Below the pieces are notes generated by a model that worked only from the letters and a program-made list of their open reading frames with translations, was not told the origin of the DNA and did no database searches. The position numbers and the translations under genes are program-made. From UBA8919 sp041658185 (lineage in GTDB: Bacteria; Elusimicrobiota; UBA8919), in the NCBI GenBank assembly GCA_041658185.1, contig JBBAAR010000012.1, positions 20,246-84,245 of the forward strand: 64,000 nt of DNA, written 5' to 3'. This document shows, one piece after another, positions 1 to 6,588 of the stretch. Within the stretch, counting starts at the first letter, position 1; every line of letters begins with the position of its first letter.

Positions 1-178
1 CATAAACAATTTTTAACGGCAATCCCGAAAATCTGCCGGTAAATGTTTTATACGCAATGAAATAATCATTTTCCCTGTCTTTTTTATCAGGGTCAGTTAA
101 ACACTGTTCAATTTCAATTTGTGTTATTTCATATAAGCGTATATTGTTTTTTGAATGTCTTGAAAGTTTTATTTCCAC
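1..178 (-). CDS. DUF4258-like small protein, 3' part outside the window
   Basis: A minus-strand frame opens with GTG at 178 and stays open to the left edge, so the C-terminus is missing. It reads VEIKLSRHSKNNIRLYEIT and continues with acidic residues and a SGLPLKIVY strand. The early 'SRHSKNNIR' followed by an 'I-x-x-I-E' helix fits the DUF4258 pattern, a family often found as toxin-like partners related to the RelE/BrnT fold. That assignment rests on pattern only. The start codon sits about 7 bases after a consensus -10 box, so no ribosome-binding site can be present. It is separated from the upstream outer-membrane gene by a terminator. No partner antitoxin is visible in the window. Confidence 0.5.
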   Translation of the reverse strand, partial: MEIKLSRHSKNNIRLYEITQIEIEQCLTDPDKKDRENDYFIAYKTFTGRFSGLPLKIVY

Positions 179-184
179 AAAACA

Positions 185-212
185 ATTATACAAAAATTTT
201 GAAAAAAATCAA
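185..212 (-). promoter_or_regulatory. Sigma-70 promoter for the DUF4258-like gene
   Basis: On the minus strand TTGATT (207-212) and TATAAT (185-190) are separated by 16 bases. The expected start point, 6-7 bases downstream, coincides with the GTG at 178. The transcript would be leaderless. Confidence 0.6.
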
Positions 213-245
213 CCCTATTAGATAATTATTTTATATCTAACAGGG
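213..245. repeat. Imperfect palindrome, CCCT-TTAGAT family
   Basis: CCCTATTAGAT and ATCTAACAGGG form 11-bp arms with one mismatch around an AT-rich loop. A related hairpin with arms CCCCAGTTAGAC / ATCTAACGGGG lies at 2607-2635. The two share the TTAGA core and a C-run/G-run closing stem, so they look like two members of one dispersed palindrome family. Confidence 0.5.
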
Positions 246-250
246 CAGGC

Positions 251-285
251 AAAAAAAAAGAAGCCCCCGAAAACGAGGGCTTCTT
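251..285 (-). terminator. Intrinsic terminator of the outer-membrane protein gene
   Basis: On the minus strand AAGAAGCCCTCG, loop TTTT and CGGGGGCTTCTT form a strong hairpin (258-285) followed by a run of eight or more T (251-258). It ends 23 bases after the stop codon of the gene at 308-2494. Confidence 0.85.
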
Positions 286-307
286 AATTTTTACAACAAC
301 AAACAAG

Positions 308-2494
308 TTAGAACTTGATTGCTGCTGACAGTGACAGAGTGCGATATGTTGCTAAATCAAAGAAGCTTGCATTAGAAAGCGTACCTGCTCCTGCTGTATC
401 CAGAAACGCATTGCATGCGATCGTCAATGACGGTGTCGCATCAAACTGAACTCCGTAGGTGTAGTTAACGGCATGCGCTTCGGTCCGGGTAACAGATGTC
501 TCGGAAACCGGATCTGCAACAGCAGAATTGGTTACTGCCGTTTGAGCATTACCGGGTGTTGCAGTAGTTGTCTGATTGCCGACATCGTTGACATTTGTAT
601 CCTCGCTGGTTGTTTCCGTTTTTGTCATAATGTACTCGGTTCCGGCTCTGAATGTCCACTTCTTTGAAAGCGGAATTTCAATGCCTACGGGAACGCGGTA
701 TGTTAATGTAACTGTTTCTGCTATTTCATTACCGGTTGCCGTGGTTATCTGTGACCAAGTTCCTTCACCGAAACCATTATTTCCTGACATTCCTGCGAAT
801 GTTCTGGAAAAATCTTCATCACTATTTGTTATAGGACCGGGTCTGTTAGCCACTGATACCGTTCCGGAACTTTGTACAAGTCCACCAAGCACAAGTGAAT
901 TTGTTGAAGCACTGTTATCTTCATATGATGTGCTGTCTGTAGTTGTAATTGTTTTATCAACATCCGTTTTGGTTGTTTGTTTCTGAATGAATCCGCCAAA
1001 AGACAGTTTTACGCCTTCAAGCGCTTTCATAGAGATTTTTGCACCAATGTCCAGATTTGACTGGGTCCATTTACCGGTCATAATTCCTGTCATTGTGTAG
1101 TCCCTTTCCGTCCAGTTGTCTACCCGGGCACCACCGGCATATCCGCCGCCAAGGGTATCCGTTGAAACATATGCTTTTGTATTAACATATTCTCTGCCTG
1201 TCTGTGAAGCATCAATATCCTGAGACAGGTTTGAATAGTTGAAAATTCCCGTAATATCAACTTTCTCAAACTTTTTTACTGCCTCAATCCGAACAAGCGG
1301 AGCAGTGCCTTCCCTTTCATCTGAGAATGCAGAAACGCCGTTATCAGTCTGTGCCCAATTTGCTGTTGTAAATACAGGACTGTTAAGAAGAGCATTTCCG
1401 AAAAGATTAGTTTGATTGTATTCAAGTGCGACATTTGCAGCGCTTTTTTCAACAATTGCCGTTCCTGTATTGAAATACTGTGTTCCAACTCCGCCAGGTG
1501 CTGTTGAAAGCACAACATCCTCTCTTGCAGTAACCGTGACTACTGTTTTTTCATTTGCAATTACGTTTCCATTAACAGTTCCCGGGTTGAGCGTTTTAGA
1601 AAATCTCAATCCGACACCTGCATCAACGAAAAAGTCGTCTGATATTTTTACTCTTACCTGCGGAAGAATATCGGTCTGTGATGTTGAGTTCTGGTCAACT
1701 TCTTCAGTCGGATATGCGACGCTGATAGTATCACCCTGTGTTGCGGTTGCAACAGTGTTAATATTAGCACCGAATGGATTTGGTAATCCCGCCACCATAC
1801 CATTACGCGTTAAATAATTATCTGCGTATGTCTTAGTTCCTTCCGTTGTCAGGATACTTGTATTTGTCTGTCTTGCAAGTGAAAGACCAAGCGATACCTT
1901 ATCCATCAGCTTGTAAGATGTACCAGCGTTCCACTGAGTATTTGTGTCATTGGTGAAGTACTTCATATTAGACGAGGTAACCTGTAATCTTCTTGGAGCG
2001 ACACTGACAGTAGCGTAATCAACTGTATAGTCGTCTTGTTTGTAGGTTCCTTCTGAATCTAAACCACCCGTTCCAGTTCCAGCATTGGAATCAAGGTCAA
2101 AGCCGACACCTTTTGTCCCAAAGTTCTGATAAACGACGCCTGACCTTGAGTCCTCAATTCCGGCATAAGAAAGCGGATTGCCGGTTACTCCGAATGTGAA
2201 AACATTGATTGGTTCTGTTACTCCAGTCCATGATAATGCCCTGTTGTATGTACCAGCGCCATAAGGCCCCGCAAAACTTCTCACATTGCCCCAGTTGGTG
2301 TAAAGTGCATTGCCTGAGAAATCAAGCAATTCCACAGGCGCCGCGCTGACTATGTCTAATTCGTTGTAGAACATACCGCGTGTTGCACTGTTTTGATACG
2401 AGCCAATGTTGAGTTGGCTGTTGGATAACGGAACATAGGCGAATGCCGATGTTGCCATTAACGCAACCATTATTATTGATAATAACTTTTTCAT
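308..2494 (-). CDS. Outer-membrane beta-barrel protein, function unknown
   Basis: 728 residues with a clear signal peptide (MKKLLSIIMVALMATSAFA) and no cysteine lipobox. The mature part is rich in Thr, Ser, Asn and Gly with alternating hydrophobic strands. It ends in ...TLSLSAAIKF, and a terminal aromatic residue after an amphipathic strand is the usual outer-membrane barrel signature. No enzymatic motif is visible. The start is supported by a strong GGAGGG site 10 bases upstream. It is a single-gene unit with its own promoter (2678-2706), a structured leader of about 175 bases and a terminator (251-285), which suggests an abundant and separately controlled surface protein. Base composition is richer in GC than in neighbouring genes. 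A specific transport or porin role cannot be named. Confidence 0.75.
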   Translation of the reverse strand: MKKLLSIIMVALMATSAFAYVPLSNSQLNIGSYQNSATRGMFYNELDIVSAAPVELLDFSGNALYTNWGNVRSFAGPYGAGTYNRALSWTGVTEPINVFTFGVTGNPLSYAGIEDSRSGVVYQNFGTKGVGFDLDSNAGTGTGGLDSEGTYKQDDYTVDYATVSVAPRRLQVTSSNMKYFTNDTNTQWNAGTSYKLMDKVSLGLSLARQTNTSILTTEGTKTYADNYLTRNGMVAGLPNPFGANINTVATATQGDTISVAYPTEEVDQNSTSQTDILPQVRVKISDDFFVDAGVGLRFSKTLNPGTVNGNVIANEKTVVTVTAREDVVLSTAPGGVGTQYFNTGTAIVEKSAANVALEYNQTNLFGNALLNSPVFTTANWAQTDNGVSAFSDEREGTAPLVRIEAVKKFEKVDITGIFNYSNLSQDIDASQTGREYVNTKAYVSTDTLGGGYAGGARVDNWTERDYTMTGIMTGKWTQSNLDIGAKISMKALEGVKLSFGGFIQKQTTKTDVDKTITTTDSTSYEDNSASTNSLVLGGLVQSSGTVSVANRPGPITNSDEDFSRTFAGMSGNNGFGEGTWSQITTATGNEIAETVTLTYRVPVGIEIPLSKKWTFRAGTEYIMTKTETTSEDTNVNDVGNQTTTATPGNAQTAVTNSAVADPVSETSVTRTEAHAVNYTYGVQFDATPSLTIACNAFLDTAGAGTLSNASFFDLATYRTLSLSAAIKF

Positions 2495-2671
2495 ACTATT
2501 TTACCCTCCGTTTAAATTTGCGGATTTTCACCCGCATCGTTACTTCTTTCCCCGTAGCCAAGACACTTAGCGTGTCTTAGGGTTTTTCACCTCCTTTTTC
2601 GGCTGACCCCAGTTAGACATAAACATCTAACGGGGTAAAGATTGAGGATTATATTCAAATAACTTACATCT
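2495..2671 (-). promoter_or_regulatory. Structured 5' leader of the outer-membrane protein mRNA, unassigned
   Basis: The untranslated leader between promoter and start codon contains, in transcript order: the hairpin CCCCGTTAGAT/GTCTAACTGGGG; AGCC pairing with GGCT as closing stem of a three-way junction holding GGT-GAAAA-ACC and AAGACAC-GCTAA-GTGTCTT; then ACGGGGAAAG; then GCGG-GTGAAAAT-CCGC just before the GGAGGG ribosome site. It could be a riboswitch, an RNA thermometer or an mRNA-stability element. I compared it from memory with c-di-GMP, preQ1, SAM, cobalamin and FMN consensus motifs and none fits. Confidence 0.45.
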
Positions 2672-2677
2672 TGTATA

Positions 2678-2706
2678 AGTATACTAAAAAAACAAAAACT
2701 TGTCAA
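2678..2706 (-). promoter_or_regulatory. Strong sigma-70 promoter
   Basis: Consensus TTGACA (2701-2706) and TATACT (2678-2683) with exactly 17 bases between them on the minus strand. The predicted start near 2671 gives a leader of about 177 bases to the ATG at 2494. Confidence 0.8.
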
Positions 2707-2732
2707 GTAAAAAATTATTTTTTGAAATTTTT

Positions 2733-3431
2733 TTATTTCGGGTTGGCGAGCGGCGGTTGTTGTTGAGTTCCTGTTAACGCATTAAGTCGTGCATCGGAAA
2801 TATTTTTGTAAATTGTCGCGGGATGCAAACTTCCGACTGTCTGATAATATGCAATCGCCGACTGCACATCTCCGACCGCTTCATAACACCTCGCAAGTCC
2901 CAACTGCGCTTCCGCAACTAAATAATGCGCGGAGTATTCATCTGTTAATTGTTTGTATGAGTTTATTGCTTCAGGATATTTAGCAGCCGCCTCCTGCGAG
3001 TTGCCGATGCCGAAAATTATCATTGCGCCCATATCCTCTTTTTTCTTTAAAAGAGGGAGTGCGTTTTGATAGTGTTTTATCGCTTCTTCATAATTTTTTT
3101 TAAGATAAAGTGCTTCTGCTTTGTAAAAATTTGCGTATCCGCCCTGAATACCGGCAGGATGCATTTGTATAATCTGGTCGCACAACTGGATTGTCTGGTC
3201 AACATATCCCGCCCGTAAATACATAGCCGCAAACCCTACTTGTTCGTCGGAAAGTAAGGATGCTTTTTTCATTCTGCTTGCCGTAATCAAAGTTATTGCT
3301 ATGATAATTACAACACCCGCAGCGGAAGCGATTACAGTTTCCTTATGCGATTTTATGTAAGGAATCGCTTTCTCAATAAAATTTCTCAGCGGGTCATGTC
3401 TCAGTTCCTCTTTTACCCATTGTCTCGGCAT
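2733..3431 (-). CDS. Membrane-anchored TPR protein (YfgM-like)
   Basis: 232 residues. An N-terminal cytoplasmic tail (about 1-30) is followed by one transmembrane helix (about 32-50, TVIASAAGVVIIIAITLITA). The rest is a soluble part made of tetratricopeptide-type helix pairs with conserved A, Y and P positions, for example YKAEALYLKKNYEEAIKHY and GLARCYEAVGDVQSAIAYY. This layout matches YfgM/PpiD-associated or BamD-like TPR proteins that work at the periplasmic face of the Sec translocon or in envelope assembly. The exact partner cannot be inferred. It starts one base after the PHP gene ends, so the two are co-transcribed. Confidence 0.7.
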   Translation of the reverse strand: MPRQWVKEELRHDPLRNFIEKAIPYIKSHKETVIASAAGVVIIIAITLITASRMKKASLLSDEQVGFAAMYLRAGYVDQTIQLCDQIIQMHPAGIQGGYANFYKAEALYLKKNYEEAIKHYQNALPLLKKKEDMGAMIIFGIGNSQEAAAKYPEAINSYKQLTDEYSAHYLVAEAQLGLARCYEAVGDVQSAIAYYQTVGSLHPATIYKNISDARLNALTGTQQQPPLANPK

Positions 3432-3432
3432 G

Positions 3433-4074
3433 TTATCTCCTTACCAGATTGAATGCGTTTTTTTGCATTTCAGCAAAATCAGATTGAGTCAATTTTGCTT
3501 TTTTTAGGACATCTTTTATTTTTTTTTCGTTGAGTAAATCTTCCGGTTCGTGGGTATCGGTATCCATAACAAGTTTTGCGCCGATTTTTTTTGCAAGTTT
3601 GGCGACATGCGGGTTCCCGATTCTGTGTCCGTTTCTGGTTGTAATTTCCAAAAGAACGTTATTTTTTTTTGCGAGTTTTACATCTTCTTCCGTAATATAT
3701 CCCGGGTGCGCAAGTATGTCGCATCTGGATAAAATTGCTGCTTTGTTTGTCCCTTTCGGCACCGGCTCTACCGGTGATTCGCCGTGGACGACAACAATTT
3801 TCGCTCCGAGTTTTCTTGCCTGTTTTACCGCTTTTGAAATAAGTCCCGGCGGAATGTATGTTATTTCGCAGCCGACAATAACATTTATTTTATAATATCT
3901 GCGTAATTCGTCCGTTATCCGTGTAATCTGCCGTATCACGAAATCCATATTTGAAAAATCGCAGTGGTCGGTTAATGCAATAGTTTTGTATCCGGCATTT
4001 TTTGCGCGGCACACAAGTTCGCTGGGAATCAAATCGCCGTCTGAAAAAAAAGTGTGAGTGTGCAGGTCAATCAT
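3433..4074 (-). CDS. PHP-domain phosphoesterase (histidinol-phosphatase-like)
   Basis: 213 residues with the PHP metal-binding set: HTHTFFSDG (residues 4-12), TDHCDF near 36-41, GCEI near 68, VVHGE near 95, CDILAHPGY near 119 and DTDTHEPED near 172. This is a complete trinuclear-metal PHP core of the short HisK-type group. It could act on histidinol phosphate or another small phosphate or nucleotide, and the substrate is not determinable. No other histidine genes are near. Residues about 47-58 (RQITRITDELRR) are encoded by a stretch containing CAGATTACACGGAT. This nearly matches a repeat-like sequence at the ribD start, so part of this helix may be repeat-derived. Confidence 0.8.
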   Translation of the reverse strand: MIDLHTHTFFSDGDLIPSELVCRAKNAGYKTIALTDHCDFSNMDFVIRQITRITDELRRYYKINVIVGCEITYIPPGLISKAVKQARKLGAKIVVVHGESPVEPVPKGTNKAAILSRCDILAHPGYITEEDVKLAKKNNVLLEITTRNGHRIGNPHVAKLAKKIGAKLVMDTDTHEPEDLLNEKKIKDVLKKAKLTQSDFAEMQKNAFNLVRR

Positions 4075-4086
4075 AATAGAACCAAA

Positions 4087-4151
4087 TTAAAGGTATAAAT
4101 TAAAGGTTAAAATTTTAAACCTTAAACCTTTTACCTTTAACCTGCCTTTTT
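4087..4151. repeat. AT-rich palindromic repeat, left copy beside tRNA-Arg
   Basis: The sequence starts TTAAAGGTATAAATTAAAGG, passes through an AAGGTTAAAATTTTAAACCTT palindromic core (abbreviated here) and ends ACCTTTAACCTGCCTTTT. A near-identical copy lies on the other side of the tRNA at 4241-4296 in the same orientation. Confidence 0.75.
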
Positions 4152-4153
4152 CA

Positions 4154-4227
4154 TACCCCTGGGCAGATTTGAACTGCCGACAACCGGTTTAGGAAACCGA
4201 TGCTCTATCCAGCTGAGCTACAGGGGC
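4154..4227 (-). tRNA. tRNA-Arg (anticodon CCT)
   Basis: The cloverleaf folds completely: acceptor GCCCCTG with CAGGGGT (first pair is a G-U wobble), D stem GCTC/GAGC, anticodon stem TCGGT/ACCGG with loop TTCCTAA, T arm GGCAG-TTCAAAT-CTGCC and discriminator A. Anticodon CCT reads AGG. CCA is not encoded. The gene is bracketed by two direct copies of an AT-rich repeat. Confidence 0.93.
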
Positions 4228-4240
4228 AATTAACTGCAAG

Positions 4241-4296
4241 TTAAAGGTATAAATTAAAGGTTAAAATTTAAACCTTAAACCTTTAACCTGCCTTTT
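4241..4296. repeat. AT-rich palindromic repeat, right copy beside tRNA-Arg
   Basis: Same orientation and almost the same sequence as 4087-4151, a few bases shorter in the central A/T run. It ends exactly at the stop codon of apt. Confidence 0.75.
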
Positions 4297-4808
4297 CAGT
4301 ATTTTATCAGCGAAGAAATTTCGTAACCCTTTAATTTTTCCTGCGGATTTAGGAATGAAAGTTCCAGTAAAAAGCAAAGCCCCGCAACTTTTCCGCCGAG
4401 TTTTTCAATTAAAGAGCAGACCGCTTTTGCCGTGCCGCCCGTAGCCAGAACATCGTCAACAATCAGAACATTTTCGTCTTTAACAATAGCATCCTCGTGA
4501 ATTTCCAAAATATCCGTTCCGTATTCAAGCTGATATTCCTCGCGGATAGTTTTATAAGGGAGTTTCCCTTTTTTTCTTACAGGTACAAACCCGCATCCGA
4601 GTTTTAAGGACAGGGCAGCGCCGAAAATAAATCCGCGAGATTCCATTGAGACAATTTTATCTATATTTTTATCTTTGTATTTTTTTGCCATCTGGTTGAG
4701 CGCCGACTTAAAGCCCTTCGGATTTTTAAGAAGCGGCGTTATGTCCTTGAAAATTATTCCTGCTTTCGGAAAATCCGGCACATCTCTGATAAGTTTTTTA
4801 AGATTCAT
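4296..4808 (-). CDS. apt: Adenine phosphoribosyltransferase
   Basis: 170 residues, the normal length of bacterial Apt. It converts adenine and PRPP to AMP in purine salvage in the cytoplasm. Visible signatures are the N-terminal RDVPDFPKAGIIFKDITPLL, the loop SMESRGFIFGA, PVRKKGKLPYKT with an EY-x-LEYG stretch, and the PRPP-binding motif VLIVDDVLATGGTA (about 114-127). All catalytic elements are intact. It is preceded by a GGAGG-type ribosome site (TTAAAAGGAGGAATAAAA). The next gene upstream is the sigma factor, separated by a 130-bp repeat element, so co-transcription is uncertain. Confidence 0.93.
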   Translation of the reverse strand: MNLKKLIRDVPDFPKAGIIFKDITPLLKNPKGFKSALNQMAKKYKDKNIDKIVSMESRGFIFGAALSLKLGCGFVPVRKKGKLPYKTIREEYQLEYGTDILEIHEDAIVKDENVLIVDDVLATGGTAKAVCSLIEKLGGKVAGLCFLLELSFLNPQEKLKGYEISSLIKY

Positions 4809-4828
4809 TTTTATTCCTCCTTTTAATC

Positions 4829-4965
4829 GTGAAGCGAAGCAAGAAATTTCTGAAGAACCTCAATTTGCGACTTATTCGTTCCAGGAGCAAATTGTCCCAA
4901 AAGCGGGACTATAGCGCCGCGAGTTCTGACGAGCGTCTCAAAGAAATTTACTTGCGAGCGACTTT
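4829..4965. repeat. About 130-bp MITE-like repeat, copy 1
   Basis: Aligns over nearly its full length with 6354-6490 (inverted) and 9495-9618 (direct), with a fragment at 55193-55222. Shared blocks are AAATTTCTGAAGAGCCTC-like, CAATTTGCGACTTATT, GGAGCAAATTG, GAGTTCTGACGAGCGTCTC and AAAGAAATTT. The ends are imperfect inverted repeats, and CAATTTGC/GCAAATTG form an inner stem. The end of this copy reaches the last codons of the sigma-factor gene. Confidence 0.8.
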
Positions 4966-5807
4966 TACATTTCGTCACTTTCTAAAAACTGCAGTTTCAT
5001 TACAGCGTTTTTTATTTTTCTGAATGCTGTTATTTCTATTTGTCTGATTCTTTCACGGGTAAGGTTCATTTTTTTTCCCGTTTTTTCAAGCGTGTGAGGG
5101 ATTTCGTCATTCAAGCCGAATCGCAAAATTATTGCCTTTCTTTCTTTCGGCAAAAGTTTTTTGAGAACCGTTTCCATCTGTTTAGTTATTTTAAGATATT
5201 TGATGAGCATTGTCGGGTCATCTTTTCCACCGTCGGAGATAACATCCGACAGTGATACCGCCTCGTCTTCGTCAATTTTCATATCAAGCGAAGTAATGCT
5301 TTTAGAAAGTTCCAGATTTTGCAAAAGCCGCAGGATTTCTTCAGGCGTAAGTTTTAATTTTCTTGCGGTTTCTTTCGGCGTCGGAATCCTGCCGAGTTTC
5401 TGTTTCAGATGTTCGTATTCCTTAAGCCATTTTCTCATCCGTGCCATTATATGTTCCGGAATTCTTATCGTTTTAAGTTGAGAAGAGACATAGCGTGAAA
5501 TGTGCTGTGTTATCCAGAAAGTCGCATATGTGGAAAAATAATATCCCCGTTTGATGTCAAACTTTTCAATTGCCCGCATCAGACCGAGATTTCCCTCCTC
5601 AATTAAATCGGAAAATGAAATTCCGGGTTTGTGATATTTTCTTGCGATAGGAATTACCAGCCGGAGATTTCCCTCAATCATTCTTTTTTTTGCGTTTTTG
5701 TCGCCTTTGTGTATTTTCGGGATTAAAACCTCTATTTCTCTTTTTGTAATCTGAGGGATTTTTCTGATGTTCTCAAAATAAAGTTTTACCGGGTCAAGCG
5801 TATCCAT
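4965..5807 (-). CDS. RNA polymerase sigma-70 family factor (RpoD-like, short)
   Basis: 280 residues covering regions 1.2 to 4.2 without the long N-terminal region 1.1. Region 1.2 is DPVKLYFENIRKIPQITKRE. Region 2 contains EGNLRLVIPIARKY, FSDLIEEGNLGLMRAIEKFD and YYFSTYATFWITQHISRYV (core-binding and -10 recognition). Region 3 follows RIPEH. Region 4.2 is the helix-turn-helix LEKTGKKMNLTRERIRQIE. Such factors are either a compact housekeeping sigma or a group-2 factor. The several TTGACA/TATAAT promoters in this window are compatible with recognition by a factor of this class. The last few codons border a MITE-like repeat. Confidence 0.85.
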   Translation of the reverse strand: MDTLDPVKLYFENIRKIPQITKREIEVLIPKIHKGDKNAKKRMIEGNLRLVIPIARKYHKPGISFSDLIEEGNLGLMRAIEKFDIKRGYYFSTYATFWITQHISRYVSSQLKTIRIPEHIMARMRKWLKEYEHLKQKLGRIPTPKETARKLKLTPEEILRLLQNLELSKSITSLDMKIDEDEAVSLSDVISDGGKDDPTMLIKYLKITKQMETVLKKLLPKERKAIILRFGLNDEIPHTLEKTGKKMNLTRERIRQIEITAFRKIKNAVMKLQFLESDEM

Positions 5808-5821
5808 AATTTTTTAATTGA

Positions 5822-6097
5822 TTAGAACACTATGTTAAAATCAGAAAACTCCTTTTCTGTGATTTCAGTTTGTAAAATTTTCATATCGTCAATTCTTGCC
5901 CATGGATGTTTTGTTTTTAATATATTTAAAAAATTTTCAAGAATATTTTTTCCCCCTTCTACGGTTATTTCAACTTTGCCGTCCGGGAGGTTTTTTACCC
6001 AACCGGTTAAATTTAATTTTTGCGCTTCCGTTGAGACGAAATACCTGTAACCGATTCCCTGAACTTCTCCCGTGACTGTTATTTCATATCTGAACAC
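5822..6097 (-). CDS. acyP: Acylphosphatase
   Basis: 91 residues, the usual length. It hydrolyses acyl phosphates such as carbamoyl or 1,3-bisphosphoglycerate phosphate in the cytoplasm. The catalytic signature GEVQGIGYRYFVSTEAQKL (residues about 10-28) carries the family arginine, and the second motif GWVKNLPDGKVEITVEG holds the catalytic asparagine. In the first motif the common VQGVxFR is VQGIGYR, a tolerated variant. It lies 14 bases upstream of the sigma gene and is probably co-transcribed with it. Confidence 0.9.
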   Translation of the reverse strand: MFRYEITVTGEVQGIGYRYFVSTEAQKLNLTGWVKNLPDGKVEITVEGGKNILENFLNILKTKHPWARIDDMKILQTEITEKEFSDFNIVF

Positions 6098-6119
6098 ATT
6101 TCACTCACTTTTTTTATGG

Positions 6120-6193
6120 TCGGGGTGACAGGACTTGAACCTGCGGCCTTACGGTCCCGAACCGTACGCTCTAGCCAACTGAGCTACACCCCG
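6120..6193 (-). tRNA. tRNA-Pro (anticodon CGG)
   Basis: Acceptor CGGGGTG/CACCCCG with C1-G72 as usual for bacterial tRNA-Pro, D stem GCTC/GAGC, anticodon stem TACGG/CCGTA with loop TTCGGGA, T arm GCAGG-TTCAAGT-CCTGT and discriminator A. It reads CCG. CCA is not encoded. Confidence 0.93.
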
Positions 6194-6195
6194 CT

Positions 6196-6275
6196 TAACG
6201 GCAATTAAAAATTGAAAATTGAGAATTATTGAGCATTTTTAATTTGCAACTCTTAATTCTCAATTCTTAATTGAT
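6196..6275. repeat. AT-rich inverted repeat (AATTGAGAATT family), copy 1
   Basis: GGCAATTAAAAATTGAAAAT at one end and TTAATTCTCAATTCTTAATT near the other form long imperfect arms. It lies between the two tRNA-Pro genes. The same element in opposite orientation occupies the ribBA-ribH gap (55716-55792), and shorter relatives are read in frame inside alaS and the PorV gene. Confidence 0.75.
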
Positions 6276-6280
6276 TTTTA

Positions 6281-6352
6281 TCGGGGTGACAGGAATTGAA
6301 CCTGCGACTACTCGCTCCCCAAGCGAGTGCCCTACCACTGGGCCACACCCCG
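6281..6352 (-). tRNA. tRNA-Pro (anticodon GGG)
   Basis: Acceptor CGGGGTG/CACCCCG, D stem GCCC/GGGC, anticodon stem CTCGC/GCGAG with loop TTGGGGA, T arm GCAGG-TTCAATT-CCTGT and discriminator A. It reads CCC/CCT. CCA is not encoded. It precedes tRNA-Pro(CGG) on the same strand, separated by an 87-bp gap filled by an AT-rich repeat. Confidence 0.93.
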
Positions 6353-6353
6353 A

Positions 6354-6490
6354 CTGTCGCTCGGGAACAAATTTCTTTGAGACACTCGTCAGAACTCGTG
6401 GCGCATCGTCCCGCATGCGGGACAATTTACTCCTGGAACGAATAAGTCGTAAATTGAGGCTCTTCAGAAATTTTTCCCTCGCTCATAATT
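6354..6490. repeat. About 130-bp MITE-like repeat, copy 2 (inverted)
   Basis: Reverse-complement match to 4829-4965. It carries a perfect palindrome GTCCCGCATGCGGGAC (6408-6423) at the position where copy 1 has GTCCCAAAAGCGGGAC. The terminal stretches GTCGCTCGGGAACAAATTTC and GAGCGAGGGAAAAATTTC are imperfect inverted repeats. Confidence 0.8.
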
Positions 6491-6588
6491 TATCAAAAAA
6501 CTTTTTTTAATATCAAAAATCCGCCGATTAAAAGAACAGTAAATGCTATTGTAAGTAAATTAAAATATTTGTCAATAAAATTATTTAC
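6464..6588 (-). pseudogene. 3' fragment of a membrane-protein gene, DedA-like C-terminus
   Basis: Just after the dedA stop, in a different frame, an open stretch of about 40 codons reads VNNFIDKYFNLLTIAF and then TVLLIGGFLILKK. This is a short amphipathic linker plus one transmembrane helix, as at the end of DedA-type proteins. Its stop (6464-6466) lies inside the MITE-like repeat. It has no start of its own. It may be the tail of a second dedA copy whose front was lost, or chance coding potential in AT-rich DNA. Confidence 0.3.

Noticed and set aside
2495..2671. Cyclic-di-GMP, preQ1 or cobalamin riboswitch
   Set aside because: The leader has a three-way junction but lacks the conserved core sequences of these classes as far as I can recall.
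6271..6510. Plus-strand frame reading VTGIEPATTRSPS...
   Set aside because: This is the well-known false translation of the antisense of a tRNA gene, here tRNA-Pro(GGG), continued into a repeat.
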